In this document: positions 8,435 through 17,270 of the stretch, in pieces | Position numbering within the stretch: the first letter of the stretch is position 1 | How the letters are laid out: every line of letters starts with the position of its first letter | Origin: SLRI01 sp964576715 | GTDB taxonomy: Bacteria; Pseudomonadota; Alphaproteobacteria; Geminicoccales; Geminicoccaceae | Direction: 5' to 3' | NCBI GenBank assembly: GCA_964576715.1 | Contig: CAZNWE010000008.1 | Location: forward strand, 1-64,000 | DNA: 64,000 nt | The notes under the pieces: model-generated | What the model saw: only the letters and a program-made list of their open reading frames with translations | What the model was told of the DNA's origin: nothing | Databases searched by the model: none | Position numbers and translations under genes: made by a program

Positions 8435-9915
8435 CCGACATGACCGAGCGGTTCGGGGCCCGCGAGGCGAACGACATCGTCCGCTGTGACGCCTGCCCGG
8501 TGCTCTGCCGCATCCGCCCGGGCAGGGCCGGCGCCTGCAGCCGCTACGCCAACGACAATGGCTCGCTGGTGCGCACCGATCCGGTGCTGCTGGCCGAGCG
8601 CACGGTCGGCGAAGGCGGCAAGCTGGTTCGCTTCGCGGATGGCGACTGGCACGGTGACCCGGGGCCGCATGTCGAGACCTTCGTGACCGGGATCGGCGCC
8701 GGCACGACCTATCCCGACTACAAGCCCGCCCCGTTCATCGTCAGCTCGGCCTATCGCGGCGTCGACACCGTCACCGTGGTCTCCGAGGGAATCTTCTCCT
8801 ATTGCGGTTGCAAGGTGAAGATCGACACCGACCGCCATCTCGGCCCCGAGCGCGCCTCGATCACCGCCCGGGGCGAGCCCGTCGGTCACGTCACCACGGC
8901 CGAATACGGCTCGCAGATGTTGTCGCTCGGCGGCGTGCACCACCTGACCGGCACGACCAGGAAGGCCGGCAACGCGACCTGCGACATGCTGCTGGCGCTC
9001 TGCGGCGGCGAGCCGGTCGAGCTCGCGATCGAGAGCGGGTCCACCGTGACTGTTCAGGCGGGTCGACCGCCCATCGTCAACGGCAGGCCCGAAGCGCGGA
9101 TGCGGGTGGGGTGCGGCTCGGCCACCATCGGCATGTTCGCCCGGCAATGGCACGGCCATGTCGACGAGGTGATCGTGCTCGACGACCACATCACCGGTGT
9201 GCTCACCGAGCACCAGGCCGGTCGCTGCCTCGACATGCCGCCGTCGGGCATCAGGATCGACGGCCGCAAGTCGACGCCCGGCCGTTATTTCCAGGTGGCG
9301 GAGCCCGGCATGGGCTGGGGCGGCACCAACATTACCGACCCCCTCTCGGTGATTCGCGAGATCGACGGCGCGCTCGCCTGGCCCGGCATGCGCGTGCTGA
9401 TCACCTCGACCACAGGCGAGGACGCGATCTATTGCCTGCTCGGCAAGGACTGCCGCCTGCACCAGGCCGAGATGCCCGCCGGCGTCCGCCGGACCGTTGA
9501 ACGGATCGGCGAGAATTGTGAGCCATCCTCGTGCTCGGTGTTGTTCATGGCCGGGGCCGGGGGCTCGCTGCGCGCTGGCGTGACCGAGAACCCGGTCCGG
9601 CTGACCCGCTCGGTCAAGGCCGGTGCAACCCGGGTCACCATGGGCGGTGCCCCGGTCTATATCTGGCCCGGCGGCGGCATCACCATCATGGTCGACGTGT
9701 CGCGGTTGCCGAAGCACGCCTTCGGCTCGGTGCCGACCCCGGCGCTGGTCGCACCGATCGAGTTCACGCTGCCGCGCGAACTCTACGTTGCGCTGGGTGG
9801 GCATGCCGGACATGTCCAGCCGATCGAGAGCGTGCTCGCCGCCTACGGCCCGACGGCAAGGCGGGAACCCTGGCCGGCGGAGAACCCTTGGCCGCTCGAC
9901 GAGAAGAGCCCGTGA
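8431..9915 (+). CDS. 6-hydroxynicotinate reductase-like Fe-S flavoprotein
   Basis: The 494-residue product resembles the ferredoxin-dependent 6-hydroxynicotinate reductase family, known from anaerobic nicotinate fermentation, which reduces a hydroxylated pyridine ring. The N-terminus carries C19-x2-C22-x3-C26-x9-C36, a likely [4Fe-4S] site. Further cysteines are in SYCGCKVK and EPSSCSV. A KAGAT sequence at residues 396-400 resembles the S/T-G-A-T motif to which ApbE enzymes attach FMN, and an ApbE-like protein is the next gene. It overlaps the Mo hydroxylase by ATGA and the next gene by GTGA. Its exact substrate is unproven; the neighbouring hydroxylase and KorAB fit a hydroxylate-then-reduce route. 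Confidence 0.78.
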   Translation: MTDMTERFGAREANDIVRCDACPVLCRIRPGRAGACSRYANDNGSLVRTDPVLLAERTVGEGGKLVRFADGDWHGDPGPHVETFVTGIGAGTTYPDYKPAPFIVSSAYRGVDTVTVVSEGIFSYCGCKVKIDTDRHLGPERASITARGEPVGHVTTAEYGSQMLSLGGVHHLTGTTRKAGNATCDMLLALCGGEPVELAIESGSTVTVQAGRPPIVNGRPEARMRVGCGSATIGMFARQWHGHVDEVIVLDDHITGVLTEHQAGRCLDMPPSGIRIDGRKSTPGRYFQVAEPGMGWGGTNITDPLSVIREIDGALAWPGMRVLITSTTGEDAIYCLLGKDCRLHQAEMPAGVRRTVERIGENCEPSSCSVLFMAGAGGSLRAGVTENPVRLTRSVKAGATRVTMGGAPVYIWPGGGITIMVDVSRLPKHAFGSVPTPALVAPIEFTLPRELYVALGGHAGHVQPIESVLAAYGPTARREPWPAENPWPLDEKSP

Positions 9916-10784
9916 CGGCGTTGCCTGCGGCCCGCGATCGACCGCTGGCGCAACGCCTCGCCGGCAACCGGTTGCATCTCGCGCACGGTCCAATCGATCT
10001 GGTGATCGGAGCCTTCGGACCTGAGCCCGCGGTCGAGCGCGCCTATCAGACGGCTGCCCGCCGCTTCGATGGCCTGCTGGCATGTCTCGTTTCCGTGTTG
10101 GCGCGGCTGCGCCAGCCCGTGGGCGACCCTACGGCCCTGCCGGCACCGGCGCTCCTGATGCACGCGGCGACCCAGCCCTTGGCAGACCGCTTCGTCACGC
10201 CGATGGCCGCCGTCGCTGGTGCCGTGGCCGACACGGTCATGGCGACGATCCGCACCACGCCCGGCATCGATCGGGCCTACGTCAACAATCGCGGCGACAT
10301 CGCCATCCATCTCACCCCGGGTCGGTCCTTCGAGGTCGGCATCGTCCCCGCGTTGCAACATCCGCTGATGGCAGCCGCCATTCGTCTCTGCCATGCCAAT
10401 GGCATCGGCGGCATCGCGACCAGCGGCTGGGCCGGCCGCAGCTTCTCGCTCGGTATCGCCGATGCGGTCACCGTCCTGGCCGAGACCGCCGCCGGCGCCG
10501 ATGCCGCGGCGACCCTGATCGCCAATGCGGTGGATTGCGACGACGCGGCGATCGGTCGAGCGCCGGCCCGTTCTCTCGACCCCGACAGCGACCTCGGTTG
10601 CCGTATGGTGACCATCGAGGTCGGCCCCTTGGCGAAGGAAGCGGTTGCGGTGGCCCTGGACAACGGGGCAGGGTACGCGACGAACTTGCTGGAGCGTGGC
10701 CTGATCCGCGGTGCCATGCTGGTGCTCCAAGGCAAGGCCAGGGTCGTCGGCAGGGCCTGGGAGGAGATCGAATGTTCGAGCTGA
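9912..10784 (+). CDS. UPF0280 family protein (ApbE-like fold)
   Basis: This 290-residue protein is of the UPF0280 family, which I place in the ApbE-like structural superfamily from general knowledge. Conserved stretches seen are NNRGDIAIHL near residue 120 and GIATSGWAGRSFSLGIADAVTVLA further on. ApbE proteins transfer FMN to threonine in target proteins. The function of UPF0280 is not established. The GTG start at 9912 overlaps the stop of the reductase gene, and the 3' end overlaps the next gene by 13 bp, so all are translated from one message. The pairing suggests it modifies or supplies flavin to the upstream reductase. Confidence 0.82.
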   Translation: MTALPAARDRPLAQRLAGNRLHLAHGPIDLVIGAFGPEPAVERAYQTAARRFDGLLACLVSVLARLRQPVGDPTALPAPALLMHAATQPLADRFVTPMAAVAGAVADTVMATIRTTPGIDRAYVNNRGDIAIHLTPGRSFEVGIVPALQHPLMAAAIRLCHANGIGGIATSGWAGRSFSLGIADAVTVLAETAAGADAAATLIANAVDCDDAAIGRAPARSLDPDSDLGCRMVTIEVGPLAKEAVAVALDNGAGYATNLLERGLIRGAMLVLQGKARVVGRAWEEIECSS

Positions 10785-11356
10785 GGAAGACGCAGGTCAC
10801 GGTCGAGGAGATCCACCACGACGGCGGGCCGCGGCTCGACCGGCCCTTGTTGCGCGGCAGTGTGGCCGCCGTCGTCGCCAACCCGTTCGCCGGCCACTAT
10901 GCGTCCGCGGCCGAGTTCGCCGCGGCGATGCAGGCGCTCAAGCCGCTCGGCCTGGAGATGTCGAACAAGCTGATCCAGGCGCTCGGCGGCGAGCCAAGGC
11001 GGATCGAAGCCTACGGCAAGGGCGCGATCGTGGGGGCCAACGGCGAGTTCGAGCAGGGCGCGCTATGGCACGTGCCGGGCGGCTATGCCATGCGCCAGCT
11101 CTTGGGTGATGCCAAGGCCATCGTTCCCTCGTCGAAGAAGGTGGGAAGCATGGGCACCGCTCTGGACGTGCCGATCCACCACATCCATGCGGCCTATGTC
11201 CGCGGCCATTTCAGTGCCATGGAGGTGCGTGTGCCGGATGCGCCGAAACCGAACGAGATCGTTTTTTGCCTGGTGATGACGACCGGCTCCCGACCGCACG
11301 ACCGGATGGGCGGGCTGAAGGCCGCGGACATCAAAGGCGAGGACGGCCTGCGTTAG
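10772..11356 (+). CDS. AA_synth family protein (function unknown)
   Basis: The 194-residue product belongs to the family labelled amino acid synthesis (Pfam AA_synth), whose biochemical role is not established. Recognisable stretches are RGSVAAVVANPFAGHYA near residue 30 and GKGAIVGANGEFEQGALWH in the middle. A strong GGGAGGAG ribosome-binding site (10759-10766) lies inside the end of the previous gene, six bases before the ATG. Its tight coupling to the reductase and UPF0280 genes suggests a role in the same pathway, perhaps in handling a ring-opened intermediate; that is inference. Confidence 0.8.
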   Translation: MFELRKTQVTVEEIHHDGGPRLDRPLLRGSVAAVVANPFAGHYASAAEFAAAMQALKPLGLEMSNKLIQALGGEPRRIEAYGKGAIVGANGEFEQGALWHVPGGYAMRQLLGDAKAIVPSSKKVGSMGTALDVPIHHIHAAYVRGHFSAMEVRVPDAPKPNEIVFCLVMTTGSRPHDRMGGLKAADIKGEDGLR

Positions 11357-11369
11357 GGGAGGACAGCCC

Positions 11370-12410
11370 ATGAGCTTCGTGCGCAATTGCTGGTATCCCG
11401 CCGGCTTCGCCAGTCGGATGGGCGAGGGGCTCTGCAAGCGCCGCATCCTCGGCGAGGACATCGTGGTCTGGCAGCAGCCCGACGGCCGCTTCGCCGCGCT
11501 TCAGGACCGCTGCCCGCATCGCTTCCTGCCGCTCAGCATGGGCTGTCTCAAGAATGGCAAGGTGCAGTGCGGCTATCATGGGCTCACTATTGCCGCCGAT
11601 GGCACGTGTGTCCGGATTCCCGGCCAGGAGACCATCCCGGCATCGGCCCGGGTCAAGGCGTACCCGGTCGAGCTCAATCTGGGCGTCGTCTGGATCTGGC
11701 TGGGTGAGCCCGCCCTCGCCAGCCGCGACCGGCTCTTCGATTTGCCCGAGTACCACCAGGCCGGCTGGCATCCGGTCGAAGGCGAGGCGCTCGAGGTCGA
11801 GGCCAACTACCTGGCGCTGGCCGACAATCTTTGCGATCCGGCGCATGTCGCCTTCGTTCACACCTCGACCCTCGGCAACGCGGCGCACGAGGATGCGCCG
11901 ATCGAGACCGCGATACGGGGCGATCTCATCATCACCACGCGCTGGACCATCGATGCCGAACCCATTCCCTTGTTCAAGAAATTCGGCTGCTTCAAGGGCA
12001 ATATCGATCGCTGGCAGATCTACAACTACCACGCTCCCTCGCTCGCCGTGATTGATTTTGGTGGTGCCGATACCGGCACCGGGGCGCGCGACGGCCGCTT
12101 GCACCCGGGTGCCATCAGGATTCTCGCCTGTCACTTCATCTGCCCGGTCGACGATACCCGGTCGATCGACTACTGGCTGCATGTCGACAATTTTCCATCG
12201 GATGCCGAAGCCAGGGCCCGCATCAACGAGCAGTTCGCGCTCGCCTTTGCCGAGGACAAGACGATCCTCGAAGCGATCGCGGTCGAGGAGGCCAAGCTCG
12301 ACGGCCGGCAGCGGCCGCTCAGGCTCGGCATCGACAAGGGGGCGGTGCTGATGCGCAAGACCATCGAGCGCCTGCTCGCGGCGGAGCGCACCACGCTCGC
12401 CGCCGAATGA
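11370..12410 (+). CDS. Rieske non-heme iron oxygenase (VanA-like)
   Basis: This 346-residue protein is an oxygenase component. The Rieske [2Fe-2S] ligands are C48-x-H50 and C67-x2-H70. The mononuclear iron site is visible as D152 and N153, D156, H159 and H164 in the segment DNLCDPAHVAFVH. Proteins of this type demethylate or hydroxylate aromatic compounds, vanillate O-demethylase being the classic case. No matching ferredoxin reductase (VanB) is in the window, so it must borrow one. GGGGAGG upstream supports ATG 11370. It follows the AA_synth gene by 13 bp and its stop lies inside a copy of the island's repeat. Confidence 0.88.
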   Translation: MSFVRNCWYPAGFASRMGEGLCKRRILGEDIVVWQQPDGRFAALQDRCPHRFLPLSMGCLKNGKVQCGYHGLTIAADGTCVRIPGQETIPASARVKAYPVELNLGVVWIWLGEPALASRDRLFDLPEYHQAGWHPVEGEALEVEANYLALADNLCDPAHVAFVHTSTLGNAAHEDAPIETAIRGDLIITTRWTIDAEPIPLFKKFGCFKGNIDRWQIYNYHAPSLAVIDFGGADTGTGARDGRLHPGAIRILACHFICPVDDTRSIDYWLHVDNFPSDAEARARINEQFALAFAEDKTILEAIAVEEAKLDGRQRPLRLGIDKGAVLMRKTIERLLAAERTTLAAE

Positions 12411-12432
12411 CCAACAAGATTCGTGACATGAC
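12410..12432 (+). repeat. Copy of the CATGTCAC repeat before the solute-binding protein gene
   Basis: This single copy in the GTGACATG orientation reads ACCAACAAGATTCG then TGACATGAC. It begins at the last base of the Rieske oxygenase stop codon and ends 19 bp before the next ATG. Read from the ATG at 12407 it encodes the micro-peptide MTNKIRDMTRKG, again with the RDM reading frame seen at the other copies. I do not claim that the peptide is made. Confidence 0.65.
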
Positions 12433-12451
12433 GAGGAAAGGCTGAGACGCG

Positions 12452-13669
12452 ATGACGACGAGGCGCCACCTGATCGGCCTGCCGATCGCAACCGTGCTGG
12501 CCGTGGCCTTGATCGGGACCAGCGGCATGGCCACCGAGACCATCAAGATCGGCGACATCAACTCCTATACCCGCATGGCGCAGCACACCGAGCATGCCAA
12601 GCGCGGCATGGAAATGGCCATTGCCGAGATCAACGATGCCGGCGGCATCGGCGGCAAGATGCTCGAGCTGATCAGCCGCGACGACGCCGGCGAACCGGGT
12701 GAGGCGATCCGGGTTGCCGAGGAGTTGGTGACGAGGGAAGGGGTCTCGATCCTGACCGGCACCACGCTCTCGAATGTCGGCCTCGCCGTCGCCTCCTTCG
12801 CCGCCCAGAACCAGGTGCTCTATCTCGCGGCCGAGCCCCTGGCCGACGCGGTGACCCTGCAAAGCGGCAACCGCTACACCTTCCGGCTCAGGCCCTCGAC
12901 CTACATGCAGGCCGCCATGCTGGCCGAGCTCGCCGTCGACAACCCGGCTGTCCGCTGGGCCACTATCGCCCCCAACTACGCCTATGGCCAGGAGGCGGTC
13001 GCTGCCTTCAAGGCGATCATGAGCGAGCATCGCCCCGATATCGAATGGGTCGGCGAGCAGTGGCCAGCGCTGTTCAACATCGACGCCGGAGCCGAGGTCC
13101 AAGCCTTGGCGGCGGCCGAGCCCGAGGCGATCTTCAACGTCACCTTCGGCGCCGATCTCGCCCGCTTCGTCCGCGAGGGCGCCGACCGCAACCTCTTCGA
13201 GGGCATCTTCGTCGCCAGCCTCTTGAGCGGCGAGCCCGAATACATCGATCCGCTCGAGGACGAGGCGCCCGAGGGTTGGCTGGTCACCGGCTATCCCTGG
13301 GACAAGATCGAAGAGCCGGCCTACGTCGCCTGGCTCGATGCCTATCAGGAACGCTACGAAGACTACCCGCGGATCGGCTCGATCGTCGGCTACAACGCCA
13401 TTGTGGCCCTCGGCGCAGCACTCGAGGCGACCGGCGGGTCGACCGACGTCGAAGACCTCATCGAGGCGATGCGCACCGTCAGCTTCACGACGCCGCAGGG
13501 CGAACTCGAGTTCCGAGCCAGCGACCATCAGGCGACACTCGGCACCTGGGTAGGCTACACGACCGTGGAAGATGGCGGCGGCACGATGCGCGATTGGTAC
13601 TATGCGCCCGGCGCCGACTACCTGCCTCCCGAGGAGATGGTCGCCCGCCTCCGCCCGGCCTCGGACTAG
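12452..13669 (+). CDS. Liv-type ABC transporter substrate-binding protein
   Basis: The 405-residue periplasmic binding protein carries a signal peptide (charged MTTRRH, hydrophobic core, likely cleavage after SGMA near residue 26). The mature protein begins TETIKIGDINSYT, as in LivK-like leucine/amide-binding proteins. It would capture the substrate for the permease and ATPase encoded just downstream. Liv-type systems of soil alphaproteobacteria import amino acids, amides, ureas and aromatic acids, so the ligand here is probably the substrate of the island's enzymes. It is separated from the permease gene by 261 bp holding three repeat copies. Confidence 0.9.
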   Translation: MTTRRHLIGLPIATVLAVALIGTSGMATETIKIGDINSYTRMAQHTEHAKRGMEMAIAEINDAGGIGGKMLELISRDDAGEPGEAIRVAEELVTREGVSILTGTTLSNVGLAVASFAAQNQVLYLAAEPLADAVTLQSGNRYTFRLRPSTYMQAAMLAELAVDNPAVRWATIAPNYAYGQEAVAAFKAIMSEHRPDIEWVGEQWPALFNIDAGAEVQALAAAEPEAIFNVTFGADLARFVREGADRNLFEGIFVASLLSGEPEYIDPLEDEAPEGWLVTGYPWDKIEEPAYVAWLDAYQERYEDYPRIGSIVGYNAIVALGAALEATGGSTDVEDLIEAMRTVSFTTPQGELEFRASDHQATLGTWVGYTTVEDGGGTMRDWYYAPGADYLPPEEMVARLRPASD

Positions 13670-13722
13670 GCGCCGGCGGTCCCGTGGTCGCTCGGCCCTG
13701 TCCCGTCCGGCAAGTGCGCTGT

Positions 13723-13883
13723 GGCATGTCACAGACAGCGTTGATTGCTTGGCCGGCGGCCGGTTGCAGGTGGCGTTGGCGGTCGCCAGGCCGACCGAAC
13801 ATGTCACGGACCTGGTTGGCGCACGCAGCCGCTCTCGACCGCCGGGCTGAGACCGTCGCCGTCACTTCGATCCGTGACATGTG
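13723..13883. repeat. Cluster of three CATGTCAC repeats, two forming an inverted pair
   Basis: Copies lie at 13723-13745 and 13798-13820 (same orientation, 75 bp apart) and 13861-13883 (opposite orientation). The second and third share a perfect 12-base inverted repeat, ACATGTCACGGA at 13799-13810 against TCCGTGACATGT at 13871-13882, separated by 60 bases. The cluster fills most of the 261-bp gap between the binding-protein and permease genes. The first spacer contains the inverted sequence GGCCGGCGGCC. Whether it ends, stabilises or attenuates the operon message is unknown. Confidence 0.75.
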
Positions 13884-13930
13884 GCGAGGCACGGCCTTGC
13901 CTGCTGCAACGCCCGGGAGATGACCTGACC

Positions 13931-15799
13931 TTGGGGTTCTTCCTCGTCCAGGTCCTGACCGGCCTGTCCAGCGCGGCCAGCCTGTTTCTGGTCGCCGCCG
14001 GTCTGTCCTTGATCTTCGGGGTCACCCGGGTGGTGAACTTCGCGCACGGCTCGTTCTACATGCTCGGCGCCTATTTCGGTCTGACCCTGGTGGCGCTGTT
14101 CGCCGAGTGGTTCGGGCGCGGCCATCTCTCGTTCTGGTCGGCCATCCTGACGGCAGCGCTGATCGTCGGGCTTATCGGTGCACTGGTCGAGATGACCATC
14201 CTCAGGCGGATCTACGGCTCGCCCGAGCTCTTTCAGCTGGTTGCCACGTTCGGTGTCATCCTGATCATCCAGGACCTGGCACTCTGGGGCTGGGGACCCG
14301 AGGACAAGCTCGGCCCACGGGCCCCGGAGCTCCGCGGCGCCATCTCGATCATGGGCCAGCCTCTGCCCCGCTATGATCTGGTCCTGATCGCCGCCGGACC
14401 GATCGTCCTCGGCCTCCTCTGGCTGGTGTTGAACAAGACCCGCTTCGGCATTCTGGTCAGGGCCGCGACAGCCGACCGCGAGATGGTGGGCGCCCTCGGG
14501 GTGAACCAGGTTTGGCTGTTCACCGGCGTGTTCTTCCTGGGCTCGTTCCTTGCCGGGCTCGGTGGTGCCCTGCAGCTGCCCAAGGGCGGTGCCGACCTGC
14601 TCATGGATTTCACGGTTCTCGCCGGTGCATTCGTGGTCGTGGTCGTCGGCGGAATGGGCAGCATTTCCGGCGCTTTTCTGGCTGCCGTGCTGCTCGGCCA
14701 GCTTCAGGCCTGGGGTGTCCTCTTGATCCCGCAAGCCACGCTCGTGATGATGTTCCTGGTGATGGCCGTGGTGCTCGTCGTGCGCCCATTCGGTCTGCTC
14801 GGCCGACCGGAACTCGTTGGCCACGGTCGGCAAATGCTCGACGACCCGATGCGGCCGACCGACTGGCGTTTCAAGGCCCTGGCGCTCTTGTTGATCCTCG
14901 GCCTTGCCGCGGCACCCTTCTATCTCGGCACCTACGGCCTCGTGCTCCTGATCGATATTCTGATTCTCGCCCTCTTCGCGGCAGCGCTCCACGCGATCAT
15001 CGGCCCGGGCGGCCTCGTCAGCTTCGGCCATGCCGCCTTCTTCGGCGGCGGTGCCTACGCCGCGGCGCTGCTCGTCGAATACGCCGGCACGCCGATGGTG
15101 CTCAACCTCCTCCTGGCGCCGCCGGCCGCGGCCCTCTTGGCCGTCGCCATCGGCTGGTTCTGCGTGCGTCTGTCAGGCGTCTATTTCGCCATGCTGACCC
15201 TCGCTTTCGCGCAGATCGTCTGGTCCGTGGTCTTCCAGTGGGGCGAGGTGACCGGCGGCGACGACGGCATCCTCGGGGTCTGGCGCGCCCCCTGGGTCAA
15301 TGACCGTGTCGCTTATTTCTATCTCGTGCTCGCCTGCTGCACGGCCGGCGTCCTGGCATTGCGTCACGGGCTCTCGTCGCCTTTCGGCTACGCGCTGAGG
15401 GCCGGCCGCGACAGCCCGCTTCGTGCCGAGGCCATCGGCATCGATGTCCGTGCCCAGCAATGGGCGGCTTTCACGCTTTCCGGTGCCTTTGCCGGGCTCG
15501 CCGGCGGCCTCTACGCCTACTCCAAGGGCAGCGTTTTTCCCAACGAGATGGCGATCGCGCGCTCCTTCGACGGCATTATCATGGTGTTCTTCGGCGGGGT
15601 GCAGCACCTCTCTGGCCCGTTGGCCGGGGCGGCGGCCCTGACCTGGCTCCGCGACACGTTCCTGCGGCTCGAGATGTGGCGGCTGCTCCTGGGCTTGGCG
15701 GTGATCGCCATCGTCTTGTTGTTCCCCCAGGGTATCGCCGGTTTCGTCAAGCAACGCCTTGGTCGTTTCGTCGGCCTTCGCTCGGAACTCGCCTCTTGA
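13931..15799 (+). CDS. Liv-type ABC transporter permease, fused LivH-LivM
   Basis: The 622-residue membrane protein fuses the two permeases of branched-chain-type importers. The first half (to about residue 295) is LivH-like, with FGVTRVVNFAHGSFYMLGAY near the start. The second half is LivM-like, with GLVSFGHAAFFGGGAYAAAL and GEVTGGDDGILGV. Each half has several hydrophobic spans. TTG 13931 was chosen because LivH proteins begin about there and GGGAG lies 11 bases upstream; a CTG at 13925 is possible. The stop overlaps the next start (TTGA at 15796-15799). Such fusions occur elsewhere and are not in themselves odd. Confidence 0.85.
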   Translation: MGFFLVQVLTGLSSAASLFLVAAGLSLIFGVTRVVNFAHGSFYMLGAYFGLTLVALFAEWFGRGHLSFWSAILTAALIVGLIGALVEMTILRRIYGSPELFQLVATFGVILIIQDLALWGWGPEDKLGPRAPELRGAISIMGQPLPRYDLVLIAAGPIVLGLLWLVLNKTRFGILVRAATADREMVGALGVNQVWLFTGVFFLGSFLAGLGGALQLPKGGADLLMDFTVLAGAFVVVVVGGMGSISGAFLAAVLLGQLQAWGVLLIPQATLVMMFLVMAVVLVVRPFGLLGRPELVGHGRQMLDDPMRPTDWRFKALALLLILGLAAAPFYLGTYGLVLLIDILILALFAAALHAIIGPGGLVSFGHAAFFGGGAYAAALLVEYAGTPMVLNLLLAPPAAALLAVAIGWFCVRLSGVYFAMLTLAFAQIVWSVVFQWGEVTGGDDGILGVWRAPWVNDRVAYFYLVLACCTAGVLALRHGLSSPFGYALRAGRDSPLRAEAIGIDVRAQQWAAFTLSGAFAGLAGGLYAYSKGSVFPNEMAIARSFDGIIMVFFGGVQHLSGPLAGAAALTWLRDTFLRLEMWRLLLGLAVIAIVLLFPQGIAGFVKQRLGRFVGLRSELAS

Positions 15800-16563
15800 C
15801 CCCGCCCCATGCGCTCGAGGCCGACGGGCTCACCAAGAGCTTCGGCGGTATTCGAGCGGTCCGTGGGATGAGCTTCGTCGTCGCTCCGGGCGAGCTCGTC
15901 GCCCTGATCGGCCCGAACGGTGCCGGCAAGAGCACCTGCTTCAACATGCTGATGGGCCAGCTGCGGTGCGATTCCGGTCGCGTTCGCGTGCTCGGCCGCG
16001 ACGTCACCGGTTGGCCCAGCCGACGCATCTGGCGTCAGGGCGTCGGCCGCACTTTTCAGATCACCCAGATCTTGCCGTCCTTCACCGTCCGCGAGAATGT
16101 GCAGCTGGCGCTCCTGTCGCACGGCCGGCGGCTGTTCGATGTCGTCAGCCGGGCACGCCTTGCCCATGCCGAAGCAGCCGAAGCGCTCTTGACACGCGTT
16201 GGCATCGAAGCGCAGGCGGAGCGCGCGTGCGGCCTCCTCGCCTATGGCGACCTCAAGCGGGTCGAACTCGCCATCGCCCTCGCCAATCGCCCCAAGGTCC
16301 TGTTGATGGACGAGCCGACCGCCGGCATGGCCCCGACCGAACGGCGGGCACTGATGCAGCTCACCACGGCAATCGCCAAGGCCGATGGTGTGGGCGTGCT
16401 GTTCACCGAGCACGACATGGACGTCGTCTTCGGCCATGCCGATCGGATCATGGTGATGCACCGCGGCGGGCTGCTCGCCGAAGGCACGCCCGGCGAGGTC
16501 CGCGACGACGCCGAGGTGCGTGCCGTCTATCTCGGCAATTCGCTGGACCCGGAGGCGCTGTGA
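15796..16563 (+). CDS. Liv-type ABC transporter ATP-binding protein (LivG-like)
   Basis: This is a 255-residue ATPase. Walker A is GPNGAGKST, the Q-loop region is GVGRTFQITQILPSFTV, the signature segment is LLAYGDLKRVELAIAL (a variant of LSGGQ normal for LivG), and Walker B is VLLMDEPTAGMAP. It would energise uptake with LivF and the fused permease. The TTG start overlaps the preceding stop, and its own stop overlaps the next GTG start, giving translational coupling of all three transporter genes. Confidence 0.9.
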   Translation: MTPPHALEADGLTKSFGGIRAVRGMSFVVAPGELVALIGPNGAGKSTCFNMLMGQLRCDSGRVRVLGRDVTGWPSRRIWRQGVGRTFQITQILPSFTVRENVQLALLSHGRRLFDVVSRARLAHAEAAEALLTRVGIEAQAERACGLLAYGDLKRVELAIALANRPKVLLMDEPTAGMAPTERRALMQLTTAIAKADGVGVLFTEHDMDVVFGHADRIMVMHRGGLLAEGTPGEVRDDAEVRAVYLGNSLDPEAL

Positions 16564-17270
16564 AACCGCTGCTCGAGCTCGCGGGCGTGTCGGCCGCGTA
16601 TCTCAAGGCGGCAATTCTGTTCGACCTCGATCTGGTGGTCGGCGACGGCGAGGTGGTGGCGCTGGTCGGCCGCAACGGTGCTGGCAAGTCGACGACGATC
16701 AAGACCGTGATGGGGATCCAGGTCCGCAGGAGTGGCCAGATTCACTATGCCGGCCAGGAGATCGCCCATCTACCGACCCACCGCATCGCCCGGCTCGGGA
16801 TCGGCTACGTTCCGGAGGAGCGCCGCGTGTTCGGCGACCTGACGATTCTCCAAAACCTTGAGGTCGGTCGCCAACCGCCACGGCAGGGAGCGCCGTCATG
16901 GACGCCGGAGGGGCTGTTCGAGGTGTTCCCCAATCTCAAGGAGCTGCGCCACCGGCGGGCCGGCCAGACCAGTGGCGGCGAGCAGCAGATGTTGGCGATC
17001 GCCAGGACGCTCATGGGCAACCCGAGGCTCGTGCTGCTCGATGAGCCCTCGGAGGGCCTGGCACCGGTGATCGTCGAGCAGATGGCGGCTGCGGTCGAGA
17101 AGCTCAAGCGCGAAGGCCTTTCGGTCCTGCTGTCCGAGCAGAACCTGCGCTTTGCCGGTGCCGTTGCCGATCGCGCCTATGTGATCGAATCCGGCCACGT
17201 GCGGTTCGCCGGACGAATGCAGCGACTGCTCGATGATCCGGCCCTCCGCCGTGCGCATCTGAGCGTCTGA
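16560..17270 (+). CDS. Liv-type ABC transporter ATP-binding protein (LivF-like)
   Basis: This is a 236-residue ATPase. Walker A is GRNGAGKST, then GIGYVPEERRVFGDLTILQNL is split by the Q-loop, the signature is QTSGGEQQMLAIART and Walker B is LVLLDEPSEGLAP. It forms the second ATPase of the importer. The GTG start at 16560 overlaps the LivG stop. It is the last gene of this transcription block; the next 671 bp hold no recognisable gene. Confidence 0.9.
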   Translation: MKPLLELAGVSAAYLKAAILFDLDLVVGDGEVVALVGRNGAGKSTTIKTVMGIQVRRSGQIHYAGQEIAHLPTHRIARLGIGYVPEERRVFGDLTILQNLEVGRQPPRQGAPSWTPEGLFEVFPNLKELRHRRAGQTSGGEQQMLAIARTLMGNPRLVLLDEPSEGLAPVIVEQMAAAVEKLKREGLSVLLSEQNLRFAGAVADRAYVIESGHVRFAGRMQRLLDDPALRRAHLSV

